Below, piece after piece: positions 14,812 to 23,962 of a DNA stretch of 64,000 bases (its first letter is position 1; each line of letters starts with the position of its first letter). Position numbers and translations under genes: made by a program. This DNA is from Akkermansia muciniphila. GTDB taxonomy: Bacteria > Verrucomicrobiota > Verrucomicrobiia > Verrucomicrobiales > Akkermansiaceae. The stretch covers positions 110,441 to 174,440 of the forward strand of contig NZ_FXYA01000162.1 in assembly GCF_900184965.1 (NCBI RefSeq), given 5' to 3'. A model generated the notes under the pieces. That model was given only the letters and a program-made list of their open reading frames with translations, did not search any database and was not told the DNA's origin.

Positions 14812-17208
14812 TCATTCCGTCGTCCAGCAAACGGAAAGCGCATCAAATTTATCCTTCACCGGTATCCTCCATACCCGGCCTTCCCTCGTTACGCTGCGGC
14901 AAGGAACGCCGTCCATGCATGCGCTGACGGAAATACCCGCAGGCAAGCCGTGCAAAACCACTTCTGCGGACTCATGGAATGCACAGGGATCTCCCTCGCA
15001 GTTCCAGTCCAGCTCCAGGGAATTGGAGCCGCCGCGGTAAAGGAACTCATGCACGGCGCATTCCCCGTTCCGGTATGCATACCCGTCCCCTGCATCCTCA
15101 TACAAATGGGAGGCCACCTCCCCTTCCGGCGCCCACCATACATCCAGCGTCAGCGGCGGGCGAGGCAGTTCCCCTGCATATTGCTGCACCGGCCAATGGG
15201 GGACTACCGCCCCTCCGCGGACATACACGGGCAGGAAAGAAAGAGGGCATTTCACCCAGACATCCTTTCCGGTGTCCTCCATCAGGCTGTCCGTGTGATA
15301 GGAATACCAGACACCCTCCGGAATGTAGAGAAACCGTCCGCCTTCCTGCGGCTCATGAATGGGAACGACGTACAGATGGTCGCCGAAGAAGTACTCCGCC
15401 CCCCGCCAGTAGGTGTCCTTGTTGGTAAAACATTGCAGGGCCAGGGAACGCAGCACGGGCATGCCCGTCTCCGCGTACCGGCGGAACTGCGTATAGATAT
15501 AGGGAAGCAGGCGGTAGCGGCCCTCTATGGCGGCTTTCACGCAAGAGGTGACTTCCTGTCCAAACATCCATGGTTCCTGACCGCCGAACTCCCCGGAGGA
15601 ATGATTGCGGAAAAAACCGTGGAAAGAAGCCATCTGCATCCAGCGGCAAAATAATTCCGGCGTGGGATGCCCCATGAATCCCCCCGCATCCGCTCCCGCG
15701 AAGGAAATGCCGGAAGCCGCAAGCCGCTGGCACTGGAAATTGGCCAGCTTCAAATGTTCCCAGTTGGACCGGTTGTCCCCTGTCCATGTGGCGGCAAAAC
15801 GCTGCAGCCCGGCAAAACCGGACCGGGACAGCAGGAAGGGGCGCCGGTCCGGAGCATGACGCTTCATGCCCAGCCAGGAGGCTTCCGCCATGCACTGCCC
15901 GTAAATGTTATGAGCCTTCTCATGGGAACAGGGCATGCCGTCATATTCATGCCGCGTATCCATCGGGAAAGTGCGGTCCGGAAAAACGACAGGTTCGTTC
16001 ATATCGTTCCAGAGACCTCGCACGCCAATTTTCCCAATATCCCGGCTGAACAGGCCCGCCCACCAGCCGCGTACGGCCGGAGCCGTAAAATCCGGGAAAT
16101 TGCAAAGCCCCGGCCATACTTCCTCCGACAATAAATTGCCTTCCGACCGGCGGCAGAAATAATTGCGTTCCATCCCCTCTTTCCAGACCGGATTGGCGGG
16201 GTTGACCTTCACGCCGGGATTGACAATCAGGACCGTCTTCACACCGTCCTTCTCCAGGGCGCGGACCATTCCTTCCGCGTCGGGAAAATTCTGCCTGTCC
16301 CACGTAAACCCCTCTTTCCGTTCCATGTAATGATGGTCCAGATGCACGGCATCGCACGGAATGCCCAGGCTCCGAAAGCGTTCCACCAGGTTGTACACGG
16401 CCTTGTCCGGATAATAGCTCCACTTGGACTGGTGGTACCCCAGCGCCCACAAAGGCGGCAATTCAGGCGTACCGGTAAGGCGCGTATAAGCGGAGATGAT
16501 GTCCAGCGGGCTGCGGTCGTAAATGAAATAATAATTCATCAGGCCTCCGGAGGCCCCGAAAGAAAGAACCTTTTCATCCGCAGCGCCGAAGTCGAAGAAC
16601 GAACGGCACGTGTTGTCAAACAGCAGGCCGTACGCCTTCCTCTCCCGCAAACTGAGGAAAAAGGGAATACTTTTGTAAAGGGGATCCGATTCCTCATGAA
16701 AATCATAATGGTCCGCTCCCCACATGGAGAAATACTTGCCTCTCAGGTTCAAGGCGCACGGCTTGTCTCCAAGCCCGAAAAAATGCTCCGTTTCCTGAAG
16801 ATTTTTCCGTATCCATACCCGGGCGTCTCCGGTCCAGTCCTTGCTCTCCCGGCCAAAGCCGCCCTCATCCGTCAGCAGGGGTTCATCCGTGGCAATATCG
16901 TAAAAATCCACCTTTTGTTCTTCCGGGCGGATGCGGATGCGAAGCAGGGACGTTTCAACGACATGCGCTCCGGCCTCGTCATACTCACGGATTTCCGCTC
17001 CCGGGGCGGAATACCCCGGGCTGACGGCATAACTTGGCTCATCTTCCGGCACTGCCCCGGGGAAGTACGTTACGCGGACAATTCCGGCATCAGCAAGACA
17101 CACGCTGAGAGTTATTTTGGAAACCGCATTCGTGTACTCCCATTTGACGAAACGCCCCCGGAGAGGAGGTTTTTTTCGTCGTTCAGGGATGTTGGACACG
17201 GTGCACAT
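14812..17208 (-). CDS. Glycoside hydrolase family 31 (alpha-glucosidase-type)
   Basis: A 798-residue GH31 enzyme. The catalytic nucleophile lies in RGLWNDMNEPVVF and the acid/base aspartate in TWTGDNRSNWEHL. GYHQSKWSYY and HLDHHYMERKEGFTWD form the substrate pocket. An N-terminal galactose-mutarotase-like domain and C-terminal beta domains flank the barrel. No signal peptide is evident, so it is probably cytoplasmic and may act on alpha-linked glucose from internal glucan or host glycans; alpha-xylosidase activity is also possible. It is divergent from the GT/GH57 pair across an AT-rich 220-base gap. Confidence 0.88.
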   Translation of the reverse strand: MCTVSNIPERRKKPPLRGRFVKWEYTNAVSKITLSVCLADAGIVRVTYFPGAVPEDEPSYAVSPGYSAPGAEIREYDEAGAHVVETSLLRIRIRPEEQKVDFYDIATDEPLLTDEGGFGRESKDWTGDARVWIRKNLQETEHFFGLGDKPCALNLRGKYFSMWGADHYDFHEESDPLYKSIPFFLSLRERKAYGLLFDNTCRSFFDFGAADEKVLSFGASGGLMNYYFIYDRSPLDIISAYTRLTGTPELPPLWALGYHQSKWSYYPDKAVYNLVERFRSLGIPCDAVHLDHHYMERKEGFTWDRQNFPDAEGMVRALEKDGVKTVLIVNPGVKVNPANPVWKEGMERNYFCRRSEGNLLSEEVWPGLCNFPDFTAPAVRGWWAGLFSRDIGKIGVRGLWNDMNEPVVFPDRTFPMDTRHEYDGMPCSHEKAHNIYGQCMAEASWLGMKRHAPDRRPFLLSRSGFAGLQRFAATWTGDNRSNWEHLKLANFQCQRLAASGISFAGADAGGFMGHPTPELFCRWMQMASFHGFFRNHSSGEFGGQEPWMFGQEVTSCVKAAIEGRYRLLPYIYTQFRRYAETGMPVLRSLALQCFTNKDTYWRGAEYFFGDHLYVVPIHEPQEGGRFLYIPEGVWYSYHTDSLMEDTGKDVWVKCPLSFLPVYVRGGAVVPHWPVQQYAGELPRPPLTLDVWWAPEGEVASHLYEDAGDGYAYRNGECAVHEFLYRGGSNSLELDWNCEGDPCAFHESAEVVLHGLPAGISVSACMDGVPCRSVTREGRVWRIPVKDKFDALSVCWTTE

Positions 17209-17428
17209 CGAAGCCGGGCGGAAGAGAGAATCAAAAGCGTTCAGTCCAGACTAAATCAATTTCATGACGAACGCAAGATTGAACTAATGCAGCGCTTTTC
17301 TTTTCATTATTAGAGTAAAATTATTCATAATAATCTAGACCGAACATGAAAAATCTGGTTTTATTGCGTTGGTGCACAACACGGCACGAGTCCGTACCCT
17401 TCCCGACACCGACAAACCACATCAACCG

Positions 17429-18727
17429 ATGAGCACAATTCGAGTTCTTACATTAGGATGGGAATTCCCGCCCCTGGTTAACGGAGGGCTGGGCATTGCC
17501 TGCCTGGGTCTTTCCAAGGCACTGGCAAAAAAAGTGGATTTAAGGGTAATCGTTCCCAAGGCCGATCCTTCCGTTCTTTTTGACGGATTCCAGCTCACCG
17601 GTCTCAATAACGTCTCCTACCGGGAAGTGGAACAAGTGGACCGGAAATATTCCTATGACAGCTTTGCCCTGGTGGAGCGCGCCCCCATTGAACTGGATCC
17701 CTATACTACCGTGGAAGGAAGCTCCGGAGTAGTGAAGTTCACCAAGGAAGGCCGCATCACCTTCTCCAAAACTCATGAAGCCGACCTCCAGCTGTTCAGA
17801 AACAAGGAAGACCTCTACGCCGGAGACCTGGCCCTGAAAGTCATTCAATTCTCAAAAATAGCGGTAAAAGTCGCCCTCCAACAGGATTTTGACATTATCC
17901 ACGCCCACGACTGGCTGACCTACCTGGCTGGCGTGGAAGTGAAAAAAGCCACAGGCAAGCCCCTGGTGGTGCATCTGCACGCTTCCCAGTTTGACCGGGC
18001 CGGAGCGGATGCCCGCGGCTGGATTTACGACATTGAAAAATTCGGCATGGAACAGGCGGACGCCGTTATCCCGGTCAGCAAATACACGGGGACCATCGCC
18101 AGCGGGCACTATGCCATTGATCCCCATAAGATATTTCCCATTCACAACGGAGCGGATCCGGTCAAAGTTTTCAAAGGCAAGAAGAAATTCCCGGAAAAAC
18201 TCGTGCTGTTCCTGGGGCGCCTGACGGCGCAGAAAGGCCCGGGATTCTTCCTTCAGATTGCCGCCAAGGTTCTGGAACAAACGGACGACGTTCGTTTCGT
18301 TATGGCCGGCACGGGAGAAAAACTCCGCCAGTTGATTGAATCCGGAGCTTTCAAGGGCGTAGGCGACAAATTCCACTTCACCGGTTTCCTGAACAAGGAC
18401 AAAGTCAATGAACTCCTCTCCATCACGGATATCTACTGCATGCCTTCCGTATCGGAGCCATTCGGCCTTTCTGCGCTGGAAGCGGCCCAATTCAACATCC
18501 CCGCCGTGATTTCCAAGCAGTCCGGCGTAGCGGAAGTCATGAAGGGAGCCCTGAAAGCGGACTTCTGGGACGTCAACAAAATGGCGGAGCATATCGTCCA
18601 TCTCTGCACGGATGAGGAACTGTACCGGAAAGTAGTGGAACAGAGCACGGAGGACATCAAAGCCTCCACCTGGGACGCCGCCGCGGACAAGGTCATCCGG
18701 GTCTATGAACATGTGCTGAACCGCTAA
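17429..18727 (+). CDS. Glycogen/starch synthase-like glycosyltransferase (GT4/GT5 fold)
   Basis: A 432-residue GT-B glycosyltransferase. The N-terminal TLGWEFPPLVNGGLG resembles the ADP-glucose synthase loop, and the C-terminal nucleotide-sugar site is SVSEPFGLSALEAAQFNIPAV. HAHDWLTYLAG is typical of glycogen synthases. The frame is open to 17369, but the ATG at 17429 gives the usual N-terminus. It is followed 52 bases later by a GH57-family protein, a common pairing in alpha-glucan metabolism. The substrate (ADP- or UDP-glucose) is not decided by the sequence. Confidence 0.8.
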   Translation: MSTIRVLTLGWEFPPLVNGGLGIACLGLSKALAKKVDLRVIVPKADPSVLFDGFQLTGLNNVSYREVEQVDRKYSYDSFALVERAPIELDPYTTVEGSSGVVKFTKEGRITFSKTHEADLQLFRNKEDLYAGDLALKVIQFSKIAVKVALQQDFDIIHAHDWLTYLAGVEVKKATGKPLVVHLHASQFDRAGADARGWIYDIEKFGMEQADAVIPVSKYTGTIASGHYAIDPHKIFPIHNGADPVKVFKGKKKFPEKLVLFLGRLTAQKGPGFFLQIAAKVLEQTDDVRFVMAGTGEKLRQLIESGAFKGVGDKFHFTGFLNKDKVNELLSITDIYCMPSVSEPFGLSALEAAQFNIPAVISKQSGVAEVMKGALKADFWDVNKMAEHIVHLCTDEELYRKVVEQSTEDIKASTWDAAADKVIRVYEHVLNR

Positions 18728-18779
18728 AAACGCCTTTTTACCCTACTTAATAACTCTCAGCCCTCTCCCTCCTCCGTCC

Positions 18780-19967
18780 ATGAGCAACATTTCCCTCACT
18801 TTCGTGGCTCATCAGCCCAACCGGCTGATTCATTATGACTTCTTCAAAATTGGAGAACACGCCTTTTATGAAGATGATGATCTGAATGCCCGCGTGCTCA
18901 GCACGGTGGCGGAACGCTGTTACTTCCCGGCAACCCGGCTGATGAAACAGCTTATTGAACTAACCGGGGGTAAATTCCGTTTTGGGCTGGCGCTCAGCGG
19001 AGTCATTCTGGAACAGGCCCTGTACCACAGGCCGGATCTGATTGCCGCTTTCAAGGATCTGGCGGAAACCGGCTGTGTGGACTTTCTGGCAATGCCTTAC
19101 TACAACTCCCTGGCCTCCGTTTACTCTCCTCAGGAATTTGCCGAACAGATTGAAGAACACCGGGAACTCCTCAAAAAACTCTTTCATCAGGAATCGGACG
19201 TCCTGATGAATACCGGCATGCTGTACTCCAATGCCATTGCGGCGCAGGCGGAAACGCTCGGCTTCAAAGGCATCATGGCGGACGGCAACCCGGCCATGCT
19301 CAAGGGATTCACCAGCAATGAAGTCTTCCTGGCCCCCTGGGTGTATAACACCACCACCATCTTCCGCAACCGGGAACTCTCCAATGACCTGGCAATCATG
19401 CGGACTGATCCGGAATGGTCGGAATACCCTCTTTCCCCCACTACGTTCGCGGATTGGTTGACGCACCAGCAGGGAAGCGTCACTACCCTGTCCATGGATT
19501 ATGAAACACTGGGTGAACGCCAGTCTGACGCTACAGGCGTCTTCGAATTCTGGCGGACGATGATTCTTGCCTGCGTAGACGCCGGCAACCGGTTCATGAC
19601 TCCGTCCGAAGTGGCGCGGGAAATCAAACCCGTTTCCGTCTGTGAATGCACCCAGGAAATGACCTGCTCCACTTTTGGAACCATGTCCCATTGGAACGGA
19701 AACGTCATGCAGGATGAAGCCCTCCGCAAAATCTACCGTCTGGAAAAACCGGTCAAGGCGGCCCATGACAAGGATCTCACCCACGTTTGGCGCAAACTTC
19801 AAAGTGCGGACCACTTCCACTACATGCAGAAGGAAAACTCCTTCACGCCGTATGCATCCGCCTTTGACGCATACATCTACTACATGAACGCCCTGGCGGA
19901 TCTGCAAATACGCGTCAAAAGGGAATCCGGGAAAACGGTTCAGTCAAATTCGGAAAAAGCGTCCTGA
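18780..19967 (+). CDS. GH57-like alpha-amylase-family protein with altered catalytic site
   Basis: A 395-residue protein with the GH57 conserved regions: HQPNRL near residue 11, YYNSLASVYSP at about 107-117, NTGMLYSN at 144-151 and MDYETLGE at 239-246. In active GH57 amylases of this group the third region reads NTE, with glutamate as nucleophile; here that residue is Gly146. The acid/base aspartate (Asp240) is kept. The protein may therefore be one of the known GH57-like members lacking a catalytic residue, perhaps a glucan-binding or regulatory partner of the adjacent glycogen-synthase-like enzyme. That role is inference. Confidence 0.8.
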   Translation: MSNISLTFVAHQPNRLIHYDFFKIGEHAFYEDDDLNARVLSTVAERCYFPATRLMKQLIELTGGKFRFGLALSGVILEQALYHRPDLIAAFKDLAETGCVDFLAMPYYNSLASVYSPQEFAEQIEEHRELLKKLFHQESDVLMNTGMLYSNAIAAQAETLGFKGIMADGNPAMLKGFTSNEVFLAPWVYNTTTIFRNRELSNDLAIMRTDPEWSEYPLSPTTFADWLTHQQGSVTTLSMDYETLGERQSDATGVFEFWRTMILACVDAGNRFMTPSEVAREIKPVSVCECTQEMTCSTFGTMSHWNGNVMQDEALRKIYRLEKPVKAAHDKDLTHVWRKLQSADHFHYMQKENSFTPYASAFDAYIYYMNALADLQIRVKRESGKTVQSNSEKAS

Positions 19968-20129
19968 CCTCTTTTTTCCGAATACTGAAAATCCGGGTGA
20001 ATTGCAGCCTGTTTGCCGGAAACATCATAGGATGATTCCCGGTTGCAGAAATTGTGTGGTCCCGGAATGCGGTCTTCCCTGCCCGCCTCTTTTGGATGCC
20101 ATAAAGGCCTGAGGAGATTCACGGGAAGT

Positions 20130-20678
20130 TTAATATCCCAACGCCAGACGCTTCAATTTGTTGCGCAGGGTAATCTTCTGTGCGGAAGAAACGCGCTCCA
20201 CAAAAAGGATGCCGTTCAAATGGTCGCATTCATGTTGCAGGCATCTGGCCAGAAGGCCGTTGCAGTCAATCGTTATTTCTCTTCCGTCAATCAGAAGCAC
20301 CGTAGCCTTGACAAAGTCCGGCCTCACGACGGAAGCGCGTATCTTCATCACGCTCAGGCAGCCTTCATGAAAAGGATGCATGGGGCCGTAAGGTTCCAGA
20401 ACGGGATTGGTAAACATCAAGGGCATAATGTCGGAAAGTTCCTTGTCCTCTCCGTTCACTTTAAGCCAGGTGACGGACTCTTCCTCCTTCGGGATATCAA
20501 TCACCACCAGTTGCATGGGAATGCTCACCTGGGGAGCTGCCAGGCCGATGCCCTCTGCGGCGTACATGGTTTCCAGCATGTTCTCCGCCAGCGTTTTCAG
20601 GCTGTCGTCAAAATGTTCTACGGGGCGGCATTTTTCCTTCAATACCGGATTTCCATACTGCGCTATTTCCAATAACAT
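20130..20678 (-). CDS. def: Peptide deformylase
   Basis: Removes the formyl group from N-terminal methionine of new proteins. All three metal-site motifs are present in the 182-residue protein: GIGLAAPQ, EGCLS and QHECDH. It lies 32 bases after exbD on the same strand and may be the last gene of that operon. Length and motifs are typical of bacterial type I enzymes. Confidence 0.95.
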   Translation of the reverse strand: MLLEIAQYGNPVLKEKCRPVEHFDDSLKTLAENMLETMYAAEGIGLAAPQVSIPMQLVVIDIPKEEESVTWLKVNGEDKELSDIMPLMFTNPVLEPYGPMHPFHEGCLSVMKIRASVVRPDFVKATVLLIDGREITIDCNGLLARCLQHECDHLNGILFVERVSSAQKITLRNKLKRLALGY

Positions 20679-20710
20679 CGGGAGGGGGGGATAATATATT
20701 GTTAAGGCGC

Positions 20711-21139
20711 TTACCGTGCGCCGGACTTGTTGATTTCTATTCTGGCAGGAACCTCCCCTGCGTCAATACCCACAGACGTCAGCGCATCCCAAATGCCGAC
20801 AATGACGCCGAACTCCGCTTTTTTATCCACGTCAAGTTGCAATTTGACGCCCGGATTTTCCTTTTTCAAGGCCTCCAGGACAGCAGCCAGTTCATTCATC
20901 TCCACCAGCCTTCCATTCAGGGAAATGGCGGATGTCCCCGTCACGGCCAGAACGGCCCTCTGTTCAGAAGAAGGCTCCCCTTCCATGAATTCCGCACCGG
21001 GTACATCTATTTGAAGCAGGGACTGCGGCTTCTTCCACTGCGTATGGACAATGAAAAAAATCAGCAGAATGGTCAATATGTCAATCATGGGGACAATGGG
21101 TACCCCCATGCTCCTTGCTTTCTTGCGGTAAAACTGCAT
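20711..21139 (-). CDS. ExbD/TolR-family biopolymer transport protein
   Basis: A 142-residue protein with one N-terminal transmembrane helix preceded by VPIVPMIDILTILLIFFIV. The aspartate in MID is the conserved proton-pathway residue, and a periplasmic domain follows. It works with the adjacent ExbB/TolQ-like protein and a TonB-like protein to pass proton-motive energy to the outer membrane. It starts 7 bases after exbB ends. Confidence 0.88.
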   Translation of the reverse strand: MQFYRKKARSMGVPIVPMIDILTILLIFFIVHTQWKKPQSLLQIDVPGAEFMEGEPSSEQRAVLAVTGTSAISLNGRLVEMNELAAVLEALKKENPGVKLQLDVDKKAEFGVIVGIWDALTSVGIDAGEVPARIEINKSGAR

Positions 21140-21146
21140 GGCCTTG

Positions 21147-21779
21147 TCAGCGTTGGGAATGATGGCAGCGGAAGGAAACCAGTCCCGTCAGCAAAACTTC
21201 CATGGAGGCGGAAATGCGCTCCAACTTGCGGGAATAATAAACATGGGCAATCACGGCCGGAGTGGCGATGGCGAGCCCGGCAATCGTTGTATTCAGCGCC
21301 TGGGCAATCCCCTGAGCGATCATGCCGTGACTATCATCCATTCCGAAAACGCTGAAAATCTGCACCAGGCCGCTGGCGGTTCCCAGGATGCCGAACATGG
21401 GGGCGATCATCACAATCATGTCCAGCAGGGGCAGGCCCGCCTGAAGCGTTACGAATTCCTTGCGGGCTTTCACCTGGATCATCTCCTTCAGGGAGGCTTC
21501 ATCCTCCAGCGGGGAATTCAACGCATCCAGCACCAGGCGGCCCTCCACGGAATCCGAGTCCGCGGCAATTCTCTCCAATTCATTGCGCTCCACGGCGCCG
21601 CGGGTGTACTGCTCCACGGCCCTGGTCAGCGCGGCAGGGCAAATAAAACTCTTCTTCATATTGAACATGCGGTAAATAACGGCCGCAATAAGAAGAACGG
21701 AACAGGCCGCCAGCGGGTACATGAAAACGCCGCCTGCCTGGAAGAATGTAATGCAATCCTTAATCAAGTTCATCATCAT
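21147..21779 (-). CDS. ExbB/TolQ/MotA-family proton channel protein
   Basis: A 210-residue inner-membrane protein with three hydrophobic segments. The family core includes LPLLDMIVMIAPMFGILGTASGLVQIF and ALNTTIAGLAIATPAVIAHVYY. It forms the proton channel complex with the ExbD-like protein encoded next. Whether the system serves TonB-type transport or Tol-type envelope maintenance is not decided, but the TonB-like gene upstream favours the former. Confidence 0.9.
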   Translation of the reverse strand: MMMNLIKDCITFFQAGGVFMYPLAACSVLLIAAVIYRMFNMKKSFICPAALTRAVEQYTRGAVERNELERIAADSDSVEGRLVLDALNSPLEDEASLKEMIQVKARKEFVTLQAGLPLLDMIVMIAPMFGILGTASGLVQIFSVFGMDDSHGMIAQGIAQALNTTIAGLAIATPAVIAHVYYSRKLERISASMEVLLTGLVSFRCHHSQR

Positions 21780-21817
21780 ATATCTGTGAATGGTATTTGT
21801 TGTAGAATGGTAGGTTG

Positions 21818-23035
21818 TTAAAAATTGAAATCGAAATACATTTCCAAAGAATCCCCCACAACCATATTCCTGACCTCCGGAGGCATCGCAGGAAGCCTGG
21901 CGAGTTTGATGGCAAGAAAGGTAAAAGACTTCTGCACCTCGCTGGCTCCCACGCGGGAAGTCTGCCTCATGGAGGAAACCTTGCCATTCTTGTTAATCAG
22001 GATGCGGATGCGCACGGTTCCGGTAACAATCAGGTCGCGGTTCAAATCGCACTGACGGTACCACTGTTCCCCGATGGCCCGGTAAATGATCGCCTGGTAC
22101 GTTCCCATAGGCGTAGCTTCCACATCCAATGTCGGACGGCGGCCAAAGCTGAATTTGCCGGTCTGCCTGGTCTTCCTCTCATGAGTCTTGAAGCCGGGCT
22201 GGCTTTCCGCATTAAACATGGGATCATACAGGGGCTGTTTCTGAACCGGTTTCGTATTGGGCACCAAACCCAGATCAGGAAGATTCAGGGGAGGATTGTC
22301 CGCTCCTTTCGCGATGCTCCTGGCCAGTTCCTCAAGCGGGTCCGGCTTCTCCGAATCTCCGGGTCTGGGCAACACTACCGCATGGGGAAGCTGTATGGCC
22401 CCCTCCTGTGTATGACGGACGTTTTGCTGGGCCGTTTTTTCCTCTTCCGATTTGCCTGGAATACCCTTTTTGACGGTAGAACGGGCCAGGGAATCGGGAT
22501 GCCCGGCAGACGGCATGGACGGTTCCAGAGGCTGGTAGGGAACATTGGAGGAAGCTCCGGGGGAGGCATTTTTGTTGCCGTCCCGTTCATGGCTTAAATC
22601 CCCATCCTGCCTTTCCTGGTTAAAAAGGACAATCTCTCCGTTTTCCCGTTCCACGCCATCCTGGGAGGGCATGTCCCTGTCGCCGTCCGGATCCTTCCGG
22701 CCTCCTTCCGCCCGCGTGTTTCTGTCGCTTTGGAATTTGGGAGCTTCCGGCCTGGTGGCGCTTTCCTGCTCCTCATTGGTCTTCACGACAGCAGGCAGAT
22801 ATTCCGCGGGCTCTTGTTTCCGGCCCTCCTGTTGAGGTTCCACTTTCTTTACCATGCGCGCGCTTACAGCCACTTTCCTCCGCTCCGCTTCAGCCGGAAG
22901 TGGGGAAGCCAGCCATTCTTCAGGAACCAGACAGCTCCCCGCCAGCAAAAACAGGTGCGCCAGCACAGACAGCAACAGGCATGTGCTCCAGGAAACCCGG
23001 AACAGTCCGTTTCGCCGCCGTTGCCTGAAACTCAT
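21818..23035 (-). CDS. TonB-like energy transducer
   Basis: A 405-residue protein with an N-terminal membrane anchor (FRVSWSTCLLLSVLAHLFLLAG), a long charged, low-complexity middle likely to span the periplasm, and a C-terminal domain of about 95 residues. That domain resembles TonB (QAIIYRAIGEQWYRQ, then TGTVRIRILINKNGKV). It is first in a tonB-exbB-exbD-def order. The frame is open to 23140, but the ATG at 23035 places the anchor at the start. The middle region is unusually long and not proline-lysine repeated as in E. coli TonB. Confidence 0.75.
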   Translation of the reverse strand: MSFRQRRRNGLFRVSWSTCLLLSVLAHLFLLAGSCLVPEEWLASPLPAEAERRKVAVSARMVKKVEPQQEGRKQEPAEYLPAVVKTNEEQESATRPEAPKFQSDRNTRAEGGRKDPDGDRDMPSQDGVERENGEIVLFNQERQDGDLSHERDGNKNASPGASSNVPYQPLEPSMPSAGHPDSLARSTVKKGIPGKSEEEKTAQQNVRHTQEGAIQLPHAVVLPRPGDSEKPDPLEELARSIAKGADNPPLNLPDLGLVPNTKPVQKQPLYDPMFNAESQPGFKTHERKTRQTGKFSFGRRPTLDVEATPMGTYQAIIYRAIGEQWYRQCDLNRDLIVTGTVRIRILINKNGKVSSMRQTSRVGASEVQKSFTFLAIKLARLPAMPPEVRNMVVGDSLEMYFDFNF

Positions 23036-23162
23036 GGAGGTAAAGTTTTCACGGTTCCATGACGAATGCAATGTAGAAAGGAGACATGATGAAGGACGAT
23101 TCCGTAATTTAGTATTGCACAAAACCATGTGCAGGCCCATACTTGCTAGCGACCAAACACAT

Positions 23163-23193
23163 GCCTTGCCATAAACGGCAAGGCCCTTATCTT
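23163..23193 (+). promoter_or_regulatory. Promoter candidate for ssb overlapping an 8-bp perfect inverted repeat
   Basis: GCCTTGCC (23163-23170) and GGCAAGGC (23177-23184) form a perfect palindrome with a 6-base spacer. TTGCCA inside it could act as -35, with TATCTT at 23188-23193 as -10 (16-base spacing). No T-run follows, so an operator over a promoter is more likely than a terminator. The ssb start is 33 bases after the -10. Confidence 0.4.
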
Positions 23194-23226
23194 ATATACC
23201 ATACACCTCGTTAACACCCATCTTAT

Positions 23227-23730
23227 ATGGCCAATCTCAACAAAGTCTTCTTAATGGGCAACCTTACCGCTGATCCCGAACTGCGCTACACTCCCAAAGG
23301 AACCGCCGTTACGGACATTCGCCTTGCCATCAACCGTTACTACGCAGGCGACAACAGCGAACGCCAGGAAGAAACCACTTTCGTGGATGTTACCCTTTGG
23401 AACCGCCAGGCGGAAGTCGCCGGCAACTATCTCAGCAAGGGCCGCGGAGTCTTTGTGGAAGGACGCCTGCAACTGGATTCCTGGGAAGACAAGGCCTCCG
23501 GGCAGAAACGTACCAAGCTGCGCGTGATTGGAGAAAACATCCAGCTCTTCCCCCGCGGCGGTGAAAGCGGCGATATGGGCGGCGCTCCGCGCCAGCAGTA
23601 CCAGAATGCTCCCCGTTCCAATAACTACGGACAATCCCGCCCGGCCCAGAACTACAACCCGCCCCCCATGCCCTCCTCCAATCAACCGTCCAACGACTTT
23701 GGAGACATGGACGACGAAATCCCGTTCTAA
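23227..23730 (+). CDS. ssb: Single-stranded DNA-binding protein
   Basis: A 167-residue SSB. The OB-fold begins NKVFLMGNLTADPELRYT and includes GNYLSKGRGVFVEGRLQ and WEDKASGQKRTK. A Gly/Asn/Pro-rich linker leads to the acidic tip DMDDEIPF, which recruits replication and repair proteins. It acts at replication forks and in recombination. It is monocistronic: a terminator follows directly. Confidence 0.97.
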   Translation: MANLNKVFLMGNLTADPELRYTPKGTAVTDIRLAINRYYAGDNSERQEETTFVDVTLWNRQAEVAGNYLSKGRGVFVEGRLQLDSWEDKASGQKRTKLRVIGENIQLFPRGGESGDMGGAPRQQYQNAPRSNNYGQSRPAQNYNPPPMPSSNQPSNDFGDMDDEIPF

Positions 23731-23757
23731 ACGCAAATACCTCCTTTTCTTTTTACA

Positions 23758-23791
23758 GGCCGCCTTTCCTCCGGGTCAGGCGGTCTTTTTT
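23758..23791 (+). terminator. Rho-independent terminator after ssb
   Basis: GGCCGCCT pairs with AGGCGGTC (one G-T wobble) across a 12-base loop and is followed by TTTTTT. It lies 27 bases after the ssb stop. Confidence 0.85.
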
Positions 23792-23962
23792 ATCATCACC
23801 TTCCCCATGAACAAACGGCAACGCCGTGCTGTGAAGGGAAAAAGGGATACAGCCTCATTCCCGGCAATGGAGAAAAAGCACGGGAACAACCGGACAAAAG
23901 GAAAAGCCTCACCGTTCATTTCAGCTTGGCAAAATCAGTCCGTCCCGGCATACTGGCGGCGT

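Noticed and set aside
19949..19982. Hairpin over the GH57 stop codon as a terminator
   Set aside because: The TTCGGAAAAA/TTTTTTCCGAA stem is AT-rich with a bulge and no T-run follows it.
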